Assembly: GCF_023715485.1 (NCBI RefSeq)
Contig: NZ_JAMBOF010000007.1
Coordinates: forward strand, 235,945-299,944
DNA from: Mesobacillus subterraneus
Lineage (GTDB): Bacteria; Bacillota; Bacilli; Bacillales; Cytobacillaceae
Length of the DNA stretch: 64,000 bases
Direction: 5' to 3'
Positions within the stretch are counted from its first letter, which is position 1. Each line of letters opens with the position of its first letter. The position numbers were made by a program, and so were the translations under genes. Of this stretch, positions 42,176-51,474 are shown piece by piece. The notes beneath the pieces were generated by a model. That model was given only the letters and a program-made list of their open reading frames with translations. It did no database searches and was not told where the DNA came from.

Positions 42176-42811
42176 TTAATCCCTGCTTGATAGAACTCCG
42201 AAAAAGCGAAGGATGTATAGGAACAAGTTGATGAAATCGAGATACAGGTTAAGGGCCATCAACGGCACTTCTTCTTCGCTCACACCGTAATGCTTCATTC
42301 TATTGAAATCGAATAACACATATCCGCTGAATACTAAAATTCCAATGAAGGAATAGGCTAGCATTCCCGTGGAGCTTAGCGGCCAGAAATAACTAAAGAT
42401 GCTGATGGCGATCAGCGCCAGCAAGGCTGCCATCAGCATGCCGCCGAGGAAGCTGAGATCACGCTTTGTTTTTGTAGCATAAATCGCCAAACCAGCGAAC
42501 ACGACAGTTGTTGTTCCGAGAGCGTTGATTACCACGTTAGCGCCAGTCGTAGCTACATAATGGGCAATGACCGGGTACAATGTCATCCCTGAAATGAATG
42601 TAAATACATACAAGAAAGTGTAGGAAATTGCTTTCTTTTTACGTAAAAAGAACACACCGATCAGCATCGCAATTTCGATGATAACTAATGGCAAGAACAG
42701 CGCTGGCGGTACAAAAACCCCTGCCATCGTGCCAATGAAGGCAATTGCCAGTGAAAGCGCAAAAGTGCGCATAACAGATGGCATCAATTTCTTTTCGGAA
42801 TAAGCGTACAT
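42176..42811 (-). CDS. Bax inhibitor-1 family membrane protein
   Basis: 211 residues, seven membrane segments. IAFIGTMAGVFVPPALFLP region and the C-terminal YVLFDFNRMKHYGVSEEEVP-x-ALNLYLDFINLFLYILRFFG are the BI-1/YetJ signature with the conserved Asp pair (D in LFDFNR and YLDFIN) that senses pH and gates Ca2+ leak. ATG with GAGGTGACATTTTC. Function in bacteria: pH-dependent Ca2+ leak channel. Confidence 0.92.
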   Translation of the reverse strand: MYAYSEKKLMPSVMRTFALSLAIAFIGTMAGVFVPPALFLPLVIIEIAMLIGVFFLRKKKAISYTFLYVFTFISGMTLYPVIAHYVATTGANVVINALGTTTVVFAGLAIYATKTKRDLSFLGGMLMAALLALIAISIFSYFWPLSSTGMLAYSFIGILVFSGYVLFDFNRMKHYGVSEEEVPLMALNLYLDFINLFLYILRFFGVLSSRD

Positions 42812-42887
42812 GAAAATGTCACCTCATAATTTTATTTGTTTATATATACGGATGACAGGCACTATAGGTTTCATCCAAAATCTTCAA

Positions 42888-43256
42888 TTAAATGCGATTT
42901 TTTTCTTTCAAAAGATCACGGATTTCGATCAATAGCTCTTCCTTTAAATCAGGTTTAGGATCAGCAGGTTTTGCCTCTTCCTTTTTCCGATAACGTGTAA
43001 TGAGCTTAATGAAGAGAAAAATTGCAAATGCTGTGATGAAAAAGTCAACGATGGATTGCATAAATGCTCCGTATTTTACAGTCTTGTATGTAAGTAATGA
43101 AAAATCCTCGCCTATTGCAAAAAGTCCCACAATCGGCATGATGATGTCATCCACTAACGAAGAAACAATTTTTCCGAAAGCGGCGCCGATGATGACCCCG
43201 ACAGCCAGGTCTAAAACATTGCCTTTAAAGGCGAATTTCTTAAATTCTCCCCACAT
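42888..43256 (-). CDS. mscL: Large-conductance mechanosensitive channel MscL
   Basis: 122 residues; [40 protein letters not shown] in pieces is the MscL TM1 region, followed by a periplasmic loop, TM2 ([18 protein letters not shown]) and the cytosolic helix [12 protein letters not shown]. Opens at near-lytic tension in osmotic downshock. Start at 43256 (MWGEFKKF) with AGGGGGTACC upstream; the upstream extension is not part of MscL. Confidence 0.96.
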   Translation of the reverse strand: MWGEFKKFAFKGNVLDLAVGVIIGAAFGKIVSSLVDDIIMPIVGLFAIGEDFSLLTYKTVKYGAFMQSIVDFFITAFAIFLFIKLITRYRKKEEAKPADPKPDLKEELLIEIRDLLKEKNRI

Positions 43257-43364
43257 GGAATGGTACCCCCTAAAAATTTTTTTATCTCTACTATTTTGCG
43301 AGAAACTCGAATTAAATGCAATAGGGCCTGCTCCCTGCAAACAGGATTCAGGCCCAGCATGATT

Positions 43365-44864
43365 TTATTGAATTAGCCGCATTTTTAAGGCTTTGACCGC
43401 AGCGTCTGTGCGGTTTTTGGCATCGAGTTTTTGAATGATTGCCGAGATGTAATCCCGGACGGTATAGCTGCTAAGGTGGAGGGCATCTGCTGCTTCGTTG
43501 ATGGAGGCACCTTCAGCAACCAGCTTAAGGACCTCACGTTCGCGAATTGTCAGGACCGCGCGCTGCACACCAAAAAGATGGACAGCATCCTCATAGTACT
43601 GATTTAACAGCTCACCGCCGTATTGGCCGAACTTGATCAGAGCGGTGAGTGTTTGATTGTTAACGGTGAATGCTGTATTTTCGCCTCGGTCGAGCAGGGC
43701 GAGGCCGATCAATTTATTTTCTGCAGGTACATAGATTGGCAGGACAACTAGTGACTTCAAGCTATAATCCCGGATATATTTCTCTGGCAATATCTCTGCC
43801 GCATCTTCGATAAAAATTGGTTTAGAATGGCTGAAGAGCTTTAAGTATTTGGTAAGCAGCGGAAAATCAGCGATGCTCTCCTTAATATGCTGGACAGACC
43901 CCGTGTTGACATTATGAGCATGGACCCCGACACCGCTATGCTCGCCCGGCGAATAGATGAATAAAGCGCACCGCGAAAATGGAAGGTAATCAACCAGTCC
44001 CTGGGTGATCATTTTGACGGCATCTGTGGCACTTTGTGAATGGATTAAGCGCTGCTGGAATAGCAGGGAGGCGTCCTTCCATTCGAGCTCACTCTCAAGG
44101 TGGTTGAGCTTCATCTGTTTCAAATACATCTTGCGCAGCGTCTCTTTTTGTTCCTCTGTAATCGTATCAGCCTGTTCCTTCACGCAAATCAATAGTGTTT
44201 CCGTGATGCAAGGAACGGTAATGATTTGAGGGGACTGCTGTCCGGGAGTCAGCAGCCGTGACAGGGCCACCGATAGGTCGCCGGGATTGTCGGCCTGCAG
44301 CCCTTCACACATGGCAATCAACTGTTCATTCGCCGAAAGCGCATCAGTGCATACCACTTTGCTTACCTTATATTGTGACTTTTCATTCCGGATGATTGCG
44401 AGCCAATCGCTTGGAACAGCCCGCAAATTTAGAATCGTGCGCAGCCACTTGTCATCCTGGTACTCCAGCTGTTGTGTGCGCAGCACCTTATCCAGGATTC
44501 TTGTGAAAAAAATCTGGATCGCCTGGTGTTCTAAGAAACTGGCATTCTGTTTTTCCAGGACTTTATGGAATAAGTTTTCAATCGCACTGATCAGAAAGAT
44601 GGCGTCAAAATCATCGGCAAATTCAGGATGGCGCTTTTGCCATTTATGTACTAACGCAAGGATGAAATCATTTAAAGATTCAAAAGTAGTTTTAGATATA
44701 TTATTGAAGCCGAACATAATCATTTGTTCAAATTCCGAGACGAGCTCGTTCTGCCACGCCTTTAGGTCTTTCTTAAAATTGGTCCATTCTTTAAGAAAAG
44801 GTTTCTCGCAATCTTTCAGAAGAAACAATCCTCTAATTGCTAAATCTTCAATCTTATGTTCCAT
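43365..44864 (-). CDS. LuxR-type regulator with GAF-like domain
   Basis: 499 residues. A long helical N-terminal part (about 1-260), a GAF-like region (about 270-420: FSRCALFIYSPGEHSGVG ... LIGLALLDRGENTAF) and a C-terminal LuxR HTH (LTIREREVLKLVAEGASINEAADALHLSSYTVRDYIS in pieces). No receiver. Ends with a hairpin (43323-43354). It is divergent from the DUF6230-like genes across a 200-nt gap with two GTTAAC boxes 11 bp apart (44959-44975), so local control is plausible. Confidence 0.85.
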   Translation of the reverse strand: MEHKIEDLAIRGLFLLKDCEKPFLKEWTNFKKDLKAWQNELVSEFEQMIMFGFNNISKTTFESLNDFILALVHKWQKRHPEFADDFDAIFLISAIENLFHKVLEKQNASFLEHQAIQIFFTRILDKVLRTQQLEYQDDKWLRTILNLRAVPSDWLAIIRNEKSQYKVSKVVCTDALSANEQLIAMCEGLQADNPGDLSVALSRLLTPGQQSPQIITVPCITETLLICVKEQADTITEEQKETLRKMYLKQMKLNHLESELEWKDASLLFQQRLIHSQSATDAVKMITQGLVDYLPFSRCALFIYSPGEHSGVGVHAHNVNTGSVQHIKESIADFPLLTKYLKLFSHSKPIFIEDAAEILPEKYIRDYSLKSLVVLPIYVPAENKLIGLALLDRGENTAFTVNNQTLTALIKFGQYGGELLNQYYEDAVHLFGVQRAVLTIREREVLKLVAEGASINEAADALHLSSYTVRDYISAIIQKLDAKNRTDAAVKALKMRLIQ

Positions 44865-44958
44865 CAGGGGCCCTCTCTCTCGTTTCCTCGTAAAATATCA
44901 TTCGTTTAAAAATTCAGATTTTTGTACGTTATCATTTCTATACCCGACATTTTACGGG

Positions 44959-44975
44959 GTTAACACGATGTTAAC
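44959..44975. promoter_or_regulatory. Paired GTTAAC boxes in divergent promoter region
   Basis: GTTAACACGATGTTAAC: two GTTAAC half-sites one helical turn apart, and around them CGTAAAAT / ATTTTACG inverted arms (about 44888 and 44949). Candidate operator for the adjacent LuxR-type regulator. Confidence 0.35.
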
Positions 44976-45073
44976 GATATTTTTCGCGGTTGTGAGTGTA
45001 TCTTTTCGGGGATGGGGTATGGGTAAGTTAGTTAATTTTGAATTTTAAAAATATTTAAACGGAGGTGGCTTCC

Positions 45074-45646
45074 TTGAACGGAGCTGTCGTGATGGAAAGC
45101 AAGACAAATAAGAAGGTTTTTTGGGGGGCTCTGGCATCCGGGCTCCTTGCGCTTGGGCTTTTGCTTGTGTCTTTCGGTTTATCAGGCGTGGCATATGCAG
45201 TGCCAATTGCAGGTGTTGGTGATTTCTATGTAGAGTTTGACAAGCTTGAGGGGCAAGGGTACAAATTTTATCCGAAGCTGGGGGAGACCAGCAGTTCAGA
45301 TGCTGCTCCTCAAGGCACTAATTTAATTGAGTCGCTTACAATTGATAATCTGCAGCTGTACAAGGATTTTCAGGTAGGCGGGGAATGGATCCGCGTGAAA
45401 ATCCAGGCATCCAAACCAGTGCAGATTTCTGGCCTGCAGCATGATGCCGGATTGATCGAAGCAAACGCGAAGTTCCAGAACCTCCTTCTTGAAGAAAACA
45501 ACAGCACGGACTGGACAAAGCAATTCCAGCAGACCTCCAGCACTATTACACTTGAAAATGCAAAACTGAAAACGCATTACTTATTTCAGGAAACCATCAA
45601 TATGAACGGCATGAAATTGACCGTCGAGAAAATCGATAAGAAATAA
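45074..45646 (+). CDS. DUF6230-like exported protein
   Basis: About 190 residues with one N-terminal helix (FWGALASGLLALGLLLVSFGLSGVAYA) and a β-rich exported domain (IAGVGDFYVEFDKLEGQGYKFYPKL, LTIDNLQLYKDF, RVKIQASKPVQISGLQHDA). The pattern of DUF6230-like proteins, mostly known from actinobacteria, next to a DUF6114-like gene. TTG 45074 follows GGAGG by 8 nt; ATG 45092 is also possible. Function unknown; surface-associated. Confidence 0.72.
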   Translation: MNGAVVMESKTNKKVFWGALASGLLALGLLLVSFGLSGVAYAVPIAGVGDFYVEFDKLEGQGYKFYPKLGETSSSDAAPQGTNLIESLTIDNLQLYKDFQVGGEWIRVKIQASKPVQISGLQHDAGLIEANAKFQNLLLEENNSTDWTKQFQQTSSTITLENAKLKTHYLFQETINMNGMKLTVEKIDKK

Positions 45647-45661
45647 TCGGGGTGACGAGTA

Positions 45662-46042
45662 ATGGTGTTTAAAAAATGGAGGCATACGAGGCCAGTTTTC
45701 GGAGCAATCTTAACTGTCTTAAGCGGATTGATGATTTTATGGGTGCCGCTCAATCTATATTTGAGCACATTCCTTCCAGGCTCAGTTGCTGTGATCGGAT
45801 TGTTGTTTGGCGGGTTGATCACGCTGATGGGGCTGATGTCTTTCTTTTTGCCTAGTGCTTCTAAAGCGTTGGGTATAATCGTCATTTTCCTGTCAATTTT
45901 ATCGGTGATTGGAGCGCTCGGCGGATTCCTGTTCGGGACGATCTTTGGAATCATCGGCGGCGCGCTGCTTACTGCCTGGCGGATTGTTCCCGCAGCAGCA
46001 CCAAGTAGCGACGTGGCTGCAAAGCCTGCCAAAACGGGGTAA
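45662..46042 (+). CDS. DUF6114-like four-helix membrane protein
   Basis: 126 residues, four helices. W-x-x-x-RPVFGAILTVLSGLMILWVPL and the repeated GGLITLMGLMSFF, GLLFG, GGFLFGTIFGIIGGALL-x-x-W motifs are DUF6114-like. 15 nt after the preceding gene, 12 nt before the next: one operon. Probably the membrane partner of the two exported proteins. Confidence 0.75.
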   Translation: MVFKKWRHTRPVFGAILTVLSGLMILWVPLNLYLSTFLPGSVAVIGLLFGGLITLMGLMSFFLPSASKALGIIVIFLSILSVIGALGGFLFGTIFGIIGGALLTAWRIVPAAAPSSDVAAKPAKTG

Positions 46043-46054
46043 AGGAGAGACAAA

Positions 46055-47320
46055 ATGAAGTTTTCCTGGCTGGTAAGACATAAATTATTTCTATTTGGAT
46101 TGAGTATTCAGCTTGCGGCTTTGTCTTTTTTCCCTTTTATCCAAAAAGCAGATGCGGCCACAGATGATTCTGGCGGATTCATCATCCAGGCAGACAGAGT
46201 TGTTGGTGAAAATATGAAGGCGACGATTGGCGCCGGCGAAACATCCGGGACAAATGCCAAGCCGATGCTGAGGATCACGTATGGCTCAGCACAGATTTAT
46301 GGCATGAGGCTGACCAAGCAGTTCCAGACACCTGGAGGGACAGTCAGTATCACAATGAAAGCAAGCGGGCCGGTCCATATGAAAGGAATGCAGGTAGATA
46401 CAAGCGCAATTTCATTCAAAGGAGCCTGTGTCCATGCTGCAAAGGTTGTCCCGAATGCAGCACTTGAAGGGGTAACAATGGTCGCCCATTCCATGAATGC
46501 TGCCAGCAGCAGCCTCGACCAGCTTCAGCTGCAGACGGTAAATGGCGATGGCGGAGTCCAAAAGCCTGGAACTTTGAAAATATTGCAGGACCTGGGCTCA
46601 ATGCCATTTGAGCAGATGAAAAAGGAAATCGAAAAAATCACCTCTGGACAATTACCGTTGACGTGCGAGGGAGCTCCTGAAGAAGAGGGGGAGCTTGCAG
46701 AAGTAACCGACCCAGTGGAGGATGCACTTGAAGGAGTGAGCGATCCAGTTGATGAGCTAGCGGGAGGAGTTACGGACCAATTGGAAGATACCATTGGAAA
46801 AGTAACCGATCCACTTGAAGATACCATAGGCAAAATTACGGATCCTCTCGAAGGGACGATTGGCAAAGTGACCGACCCAATTCAGGATACGGTAGACAAA
46901 GTGACTGGCCCTGTGAAAGATACAGTCGGGAAGGCAGCCGAACCAGTAAAAGAAACCGTAAAGAAAACGGCTGACACAGCAAAAAATGTGACAGAGCCTG
47001 TAGTGGAACCCGTAACGAAAACCTTGGATCAAGCAGACAAAACATCATGCGAAAAACTGGCGGCCGCAAATGGCAAAATCACAAAAGAACTGGCGCTGGA
47101 ATTGATCGACAAGGCGCTCGAACAGAACAAACTGCTCGAAGAACTATGCCCCACAGACACGACCTTAACTCAATATCTTGAGAAATGGACGAAGGACCTG
47201 CTCGATTCACTCGGCCTGCTGTCGCTTGCCGGAATAAAGTTAAGTGAGGAAGAACAGCTGAAGAAAATGCGGGAGGCAATTGCGAAAGAGCCTGACGGAT
47301 CGGTTATTAAATTTGAATAG
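46055..47320 (+). CDS. Secreted protein with DUF6230-like domain and 11-residue repeats
   Basis: 421 residues. Signal sequence (LFLFGLSIQLAALSFFPFIQKADA), an N-terminal β domain related to the first gene of this operon (MRLTKQFQTPGGTVSITMKASGPVHMKGMQVD), then about ten 11-residue repeats of the type D-P-L-E-D-T-I-G-K-V-T (roughly 215-335) forming amphipathic helix, and a helical end with two Cys. Repeats resemble LEA/apolipoprotein-like surfaces, so lipid or wall association is possible. RBS AAAGGAGAG. Confidence 0.8.
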   Translation: MKFSWLVRHKLFLFGLSIQLAALSFFPFIQKADAATDDSGGFIIQADRVVGENMKATIGAGETSGTNAKPMLRITYGSAQIYGMRLTKQFQTPGGTVSITMKASGPVHMKGMQVDTSAISFKGACVHAAKVVPNAALEGVTMVAHSMNAASSSLDQLQLQTVNGDGGVQKPGTLKILQDLGSMPFEQMKKEIEKITSGQLPLTCEGAPEEEGELAEVTDPVEDALEGVSDPVDELAGGVTDQLEDTIGKVTDPLEDTIGKITDPLEGTIGKVTDPIQDTVDKVTGPVKDTVGKAAEPVKETVKKTADTAKNVTEPVVEPVTKTLDQADKTSCEKLAAANGKITKELALELIDKALEQNKLLEELCPTDTTLTQYLEKWTKDLLDSLGLLSLAGIKLSEEEQLKKMREAIAKEPDGSVIKFE

Positions 47321-47333
47321 ACTATAAACCTTA

Positions 47334-47528
47334 GTTGATTGGAGTGGAAGGCGCGAAGACTCCTCCGAAAATGCTAACGCATTTCCATCGTGCGTGGGAA
47401 GGTTCGGGGAAGTCAATCAATGTCCTGCGGGCTCAAGCTGGACAGGTAAGACCCCGCAGACGCCAACGGCGGCGAGGAGGCTCAGCGCCAGCCCCGCGGA
47501 AAGCGAAGCGCCTGGAACGGAAATCAAC
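47334..47528. repeat. GTTGATT...AATCAAC intergenic element, copy 2
   Basis: 195 bp between the same inverted ends as the copy at 27329. The 5' part (GGAGTGGAAGGCGCGAAGACTCC) and 3' part (GCGGAAAGCGAAGCGCCTGGAACG) match; the middle carries about 70 extra bases, including TGCTAACGCATT and a CAATCAATGTCCTGCGGGC segment. Just downstream of the secreted-protein gene. Confidence 0.85.
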
Positions 47529-47558
47529 GGACCATATTTACAAGCAAGCCTAAAAAAC

Positions 47559-47600
47559 AAGAGGGTGCCCAAAAGTTTATACCTTTTGGGACACCCTCTT
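47559..47600 (-). terminator. Terminator of acylphosphatase gene
   Basis: AAGAGGGTGCCCAAAAG pairs with CTTTTGGGACACCCTCTT; about 17 bp with one mismatch. Confidence 0.85.
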
Positions 47601-47873
47601 TTAGTATTTTATTGCGAATGATTTATAGGTTTCGGTTTTCTCGGTTTCAAGTACTTCAATATGGTCAACAGTTGAAAATGGGTTTCCTCTGCGGACTTCA
47701 TCCACAAAACTTTCGAGATCAGCCTTTGAGCCTGAAGCAAGGATTTCCACGCCGCCCTCCTGCAGATTCCTTACCCAGCCTGTAATTCCAAATTGAATGG
47801 CTTTCATTTGTGTATAATACCGGTACCCCACACCCTGAACTTCTCCTGACACAATAATTTGTAATTGGATCAA
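47601..47873 (-). CDS. acyP: Acylphosphatase
   Basis: 90 residues with the acylphosphatase signature GEVQGVGYRYYT (Arg for phosphate) and GITGWVRNLQEGGVEILA (Asn for water). Hydrolyses acyl phosphates such as carbamoyl phosphate or 1,3-bisphosphoglycerate. Full-length for the family. Single gene with its own terminator. Confidence 0.95.
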   Translation of the reverse strand: MIQLQIIVSGEVQGVGYRYYTQMKAIQFGITGWVRNLQEGGVEILASGSKADLESFVDEVRRGNPFSTVDHIEVLETEKTETYKSFAIKY

Positions 47874-47980
47874 GACGTCGCCCCCAGATAAACAATTAGG
47901 TTAACAATATATCTAATATAATATGTAAAGATTTCTTGTTAATTTCATTATAGCACACTGGTTTTAACCGTATAAGGTAA

Positions 47981-48018
47981 AAAAACAGCCGTACACTTTT
48001 TTGTGTGTACGGCTGTTC
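47981..48018 (-). terminator. Terminator of M29 aminopeptidase
   Basis: AACAGCCGTACAC / GTGTACGGCTGTT with flanking A/T runs. Confidence 0.88.
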
Positions 48019-48035
48019 TAAATATGGTTTAAGTT

Positions 48036-49268
48036 TTAAAACGCCCAGTCTCCATTGCGGAATACAGGCTCAGCAGTACCATCTGCAGTAATGCCGTCGA
48101 TGTCCATTTTATCGGAACCAACCATGAAGTCGACGTGTGTGATGCTTTCGTTCAATCCGTTTGCTTCCAGTTCTTCGGATGACATTTGCTTGCCGCCTTC
48201 TACGCAGAAAGCATAAGCGCTGCCAATTGCGAAGTGGTTAGACGCATTCTCGTCAAACAATGTATTGAAGAACAATACATTTGATTGGGAAATTGGTGAG
48301 TTGAATGGCACAAGAGCCACTTCACCAAGGTAATGTGAGCCTTCATCTGTTGCGACAAGCTGCTTCAGGATTTCTTCGCCTTCCTCAGCCTCAACGCCGA
48401 CGATTTTTCCGTTTTCAAATGTCAGCTTGAAGTTGTCGATGATGTTGCCGCCGTAGCTAAGCGGCTTCGTGCTTGAAACATAGCCATTTACGCCAGTTTT
48501 TGATGGAACTGAGAAGACTTCTTCAGTCGGCATGTTTGCCATGAACTCGTTGCCTTGCTCGTTCACACTGCCAGCGCCAACCCAGAGGTGTTTTTCCGGA
48601 AGTTCGACTGTCAGGTCTGTGCCTGGTGCTTTATAGTGAAGCTTTTTATAGCGTTTGCTGTTCAAGTAATCAACTTTTTCATGTAATGAGGCATCATGCT
48701 CTTTCCATGCAGCAACCGGATCTTCAGTATTAACGCGAACTGCTTTAAAAATAGCATCCCAAAGCTTTTGCACTCTTGATTCAGCTGGCTCATCAGGGAA
48801 GACCATGTTTGCCCAGCCTTCAGATGGAGCGGCGACTACAGTCCAGCTTACTTTATCGGATTGTATGTATTTACGGTATTTTGAAAGTGCTGTTCCAGCA
48901 GCTTTCTGGAAATTCGCGATGCGTTCAGGCTTAACACCCTTTAACAGGTCCGGGCTTGATGAAACGATTGACATGAATGCTGCACCGTTTTCAGCAAGGT
49001 CTTCAACCTCACGCGCGCGCCATTCAGGATATTCGTTGAAAGCCTCATCAGGTGCAAGGTCATATTTCGTTCTGTTAACAGTATCGTCATTCCAGTTAAC
49101 AACGACATTTTTAGCGCCAGCTTCGTACGCTTTTTTAACAACCAGACGCACAAATTCTGCTGCGTCGATCGTAGTGTTGACAACAAGCGTCTGGTCTTTC
49201 TGGATGTTAACGCCAACCTTGACAGCAAGATCAGCATATTTTTCTAAATTCGTTTGGAAATCACTCAT
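48036..49268 (-). CDS. ampS: M29 family aminopeptidase
   Basis: 410 residues, full-length thermophilic aminopeptidase family (AmpS/PepS/AmpT). GVNIQKDQTLVVNTTIDAAEFVRLVVKKAYEAGAKNVVV in pieces, ELPEKHLWVGAGSVNEQGNEFMANMPTEEVFSVP and HYLGEVALVPFNSPISQSNVLFFNTLFDENASNHFAIGSAY in pieces contain the Glu, His and Asp metal ligands. Cytosolic metallopeptidase that removes N-terminal residues. ATG with AGGGGCGAAAT upstream. Name given for the family, not a specific orthologue. Confidence 0.92.
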   Translation of the reverse strand: MSDFQTNLEKYADLAVKVGVNIQKDQTLVVNTTIDAAEFVRLVVKKAYEAGAKNVVVNWNDDTVNRTKYDLAPDEAFNEYPEWRAREVEDLAENGAAFMSIVSSSPDLLKGVKPERIANFQKAAGTALSKYRKYIQSDKVSWTVVAAPSEGWANMVFPDEPAESRVQKLWDAIFKAVRVNTEDPVAAWKEHDASLHEKVDYLNSKRYKKLHYKAPGTDLTVELPEKHLWVGAGSVNEQGNEFMANMPTEEVFSVPSKTGVNGYVSSTKPLSYGGNIIDNFKLTFENGKIVGVEAEEGEEILKQLVATDEGSHYLGEVALVPFNSPISQSNVLFFNTLFDENASNHFAIGSAYAFCVEGGKQMSSEELEANGLNESITHVDFMVGSDKMDIDGITADGTAEPVFRNGDWAF

Positions 49269-49487
49269 CTATTTCGCCCCTTTTCTGAATGTTCTTTTAT
49301 ATTGTAACGATTTTATAGGAAAAAAGAAACTTAAGACATTCGATTTTAACAGACACTTATTAGGGAAGCGAAACATTTTAATAGAGATTGGTTGTCTAAT
49401 TTTGCTAGCCTATGATACTGGCATCCAGGGGCAGTGTAGGTTAAAATATAGCGGTATATAAAAGGGGTATTAGGAGGACTTTTTCAT

Positions 49488-49883
49488 ATGAAATACGATG
49501 TAGTCTTGTTAAGGTTATCAGCGATTTACGCATTCATCGGGGCCTTCCTGGGTTCACACATGGCTGGTGCAGGCGATTATGCGGTCCGTCCGGTCCATGC
49601 ACATATTTTGGTTGTCGGCTGGCTAAGTCTGTTTGCGTTCTCCAGCTATTACCGTGCTTATGAAGTACCAAAAACTTCCAAACTAGCATTATTGCATGTC
49701 TGGACAGCGATCCTCGGAAGCTTCGGATTGACTGTTGGCATGTGGCTATATAACGTCAAGCCATTCCCGCTGCCCGAAACCTTCACGATGGTGTTCTACA
49801 TTGTCGGCGGCTCGACATTATTGCTCAGCTTCCTGTTATTTGTGTTCATGACATTCAAATATAGCGACGCAAAGGTAAAATAA
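49488..49883 (+). CDS. Four-helix membrane protein (oxidase subunit I-like helix bundle)
   Basis: 131 residues, four helices. AHILVVGWLSLFAFSSYYRA resembles a helix of heme-copper oxidase subunit I with conserved His (PVHAHILVVGW), but the protein is far too short to be an oxidase. Uncharacterised proteins of this type are seen near CtaA/NorB-like genes. TTAGGAGGACTTTTTCAT upstream of ATG. Single gene with its own terminator. Confidence 0.7.
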   Translation: MKYDVVLLRLSAIYAFIGAFLGSHMAGAGDYAVRPVHAHILVVGWLSLFAFSSYYRAYEVPKTSKLALLHVWTAILGSFGLTVGMWLYNVKPFPLPETFTMVFYIVGGSTLLLSFLLFVFMTFKYSDAKVK

Positions 49884-49890
49884 ATGAAGA

Positions 49891-49925
49891 AATCCATGCA
49901 GATCCAGTACTGCATGGATTTTTTT
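49891..49925 (+). terminator. Terminator of four-helix protein gene
   Basis: AATCCATGCAG / CTGCATGGATT with T-run. Confidence 0.88.
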
Positions 49926-49940
49926 AACTCCGTGAAATTT

Positions 49941-50052
49941 TAATAGCGAAAAAATAGATATATCGACCACATTTTGGAATATATCAGCGGAAATTGAATA
50001 TATCGACCACTTTTTGAACTATATCAGCGAAAAAACGAATATATCGACCAAC
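49941..50052. repeat. 20-bp-period array alternating ATCGACCA and ATCAGCGAA words
   Basis: TAATAGCGAAA begins at 49941; TATATCGACCAC words begin near 49961, 50001 and 50041, and TATATCAGCG words near 49981 and 50021, so the step is 20 bp but two words alternate. Lies in the gap between convergent genes; the rest of the gap (to 50152) has no gene. Confidence 0.75.
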
Positions 50053-50152
50053 TCCATAATTACAACTTAAATCCTTGCTACCGATTTCAAATTTCAGCTT
50101 AGATCCAAACTGCCAATTCCAAAATCCAAACTGTCGACGATATAAATGTCAC

Positions 50153-51421
50153 CTAAACTCCAGCTGACTTCCTGCTGTCATACATCCGAAACATCATCCA
50201 GAACAGTCCTGCGCTTAAAATCGCGAGTATGCTAAGAATGGCAAATGTCCAGCCATAGCCAATCCAGACAGTGAGCGGGATGCTGATTGGCGCGATTGTC
50301 CGGCCAATTGTGTATCTCAATGAAGCTGCGGCGAAGTACTGTCCGCGCATATGCTCAGGTGCCAGATTGGAAATGAAGCTTTGCTGGAGGCCGGCTGTCA
50401 TCAATTCAGCTAATGTGAAAACGGCCATCGCCGCAATCAATCCCCAGATCCAATTCGTTGCTCCGAACATCAGAATCGCCACTGCATAAACGATGGACGA
50501 CAACACAAACACATTCCTTTCGCGAAAACGCATCATCCATTTGGTCACCACAACAGTGAAGAGGGCGACTAGCAGCCCGTTTTCTGAAAGAATCAAACCG
50601 AAGGCCTGCTCGCCATTCACGGTGAAAACCTTGCTGCCGAGCTCAAGAACCGTTTGATTCGTGACAGTATCCTTTGTGTAAACAGGGAATAACAGGTCAA
50701 GCTGCATGAAGGTTTGTGCAGCCAGGATTCCTGCGATGATAAACAGCAAGAAAACTTTATCCTGAACAATTACTTTATAATCGGCAAGTTGTTTCAGCAA
50801 AAAATCATACCATTTTCCATCAACTGCTTTTTCCTGTTGCGAGGAAGCAGGTAATGTTTCGCGAGTCCACTTTGCCAGGACAAGTGAAAGAAGGATCGAG
50901 ATGATTCCCACAGCAACCATTAATTCAAAACGATACTTGACGTAAAAAATAGCTCCGAGAATCGGACCAACTACTACGGCAATATTGATCGATGTATAAA
51001 ATATCGCGAAAACGCTGCTCCGGTCCTTTTCGGGTACAACATCTGCGACCATTGCCTGGCTGGCTGGCCAGTAAATCGAGCCAAACATACCGACAAGCGT
51101 GAAGCAGATGAAGCCAAGCAGCGGGGAAGTGTACCATGGTGAAACCGCATAAGCAAAAATAAGGAAGGCAATACCTTGGCCAAAGGAAGACAGGACCATC
51201 ATGCGCTTGCGTCCGAACCGGTCAGCGGTATAGCCGCCCATTAGGTTGGCAAAAACCGAAAAAACCTGGGATAAGACGAGCAGGAATCCCGCGTTTCCTT
51301 TACCAAAGCTTTCAGCAAAATAAATAGTTAAAAACGGGAAAAACATCCAAAATGTAATATTCATCAAAGCCTCGCCAAACAGGCGGACCTTCAAATTTTG
51401 ATCCCAATCTCTCAATCTCAT
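50153..51421 (-). CDS. MFS transporter
   Basis: 422 residues, 12 membrane segments. GGYTADRFGRKRMMVLSSF is the MFS loop 2-3 motif (D-R-x-G-R-K). LLFPVYTKDTVTN and the long loop between TM6 and TM7 are typical of drug-efflux type. Related in fold to the MFS gene at 62474. Substrate unknown. ATG with AAAAAAGGAGAAACACC upstream. Confidence 0.88.
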   Translation of the reverse strand: MRLRDWDQNLKVRLFGEALMNITFWMFFPFLTIYFAESFGKGNAGFLLVLSQVFSVFANLMGGYTADRFGRKRMMVLSSFGQGIAFLIFAYAVSPWYTSPLLGFICFTLVGMFGSIYWPASQAMVADVVPEKDRSSVFAIFYTSINIAVVVGPILGAIFYVKYRFELMVAVGIISILLSLVLAKWTRETLPASSQQEKAVDGKWYDFLLKQLADYKVIVQDKVFLLFIIAGILAAQTFMQLDLLFPVYTKDTVTNQTVLELGSKVFTVNGEQAFGLILSENGLLVALFTVVVTKWMMRFRERNVFVLSSIVYAVAILMFGATNWIWGLIAAMAVFTLAELMTAGLQQSFISNLAPEHMRGQYFAAASLRYTIGRTIAPISIPLTVWIGYGWTFAILSILAILSAGLFWMMFRMYDSRKSAGV

Positions 51422-51474
51422 GGTGTTTCTCCTTTTTTAATATATAAGGAAGTGTAAAATTTCACTTCGAGAAA

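Noticed and set aside
45586..46053. Long minus-strand frame opposite the DUF6114-like gene
   Set aside because: Shadow of the plus-strand coding genes; no ribosome site.
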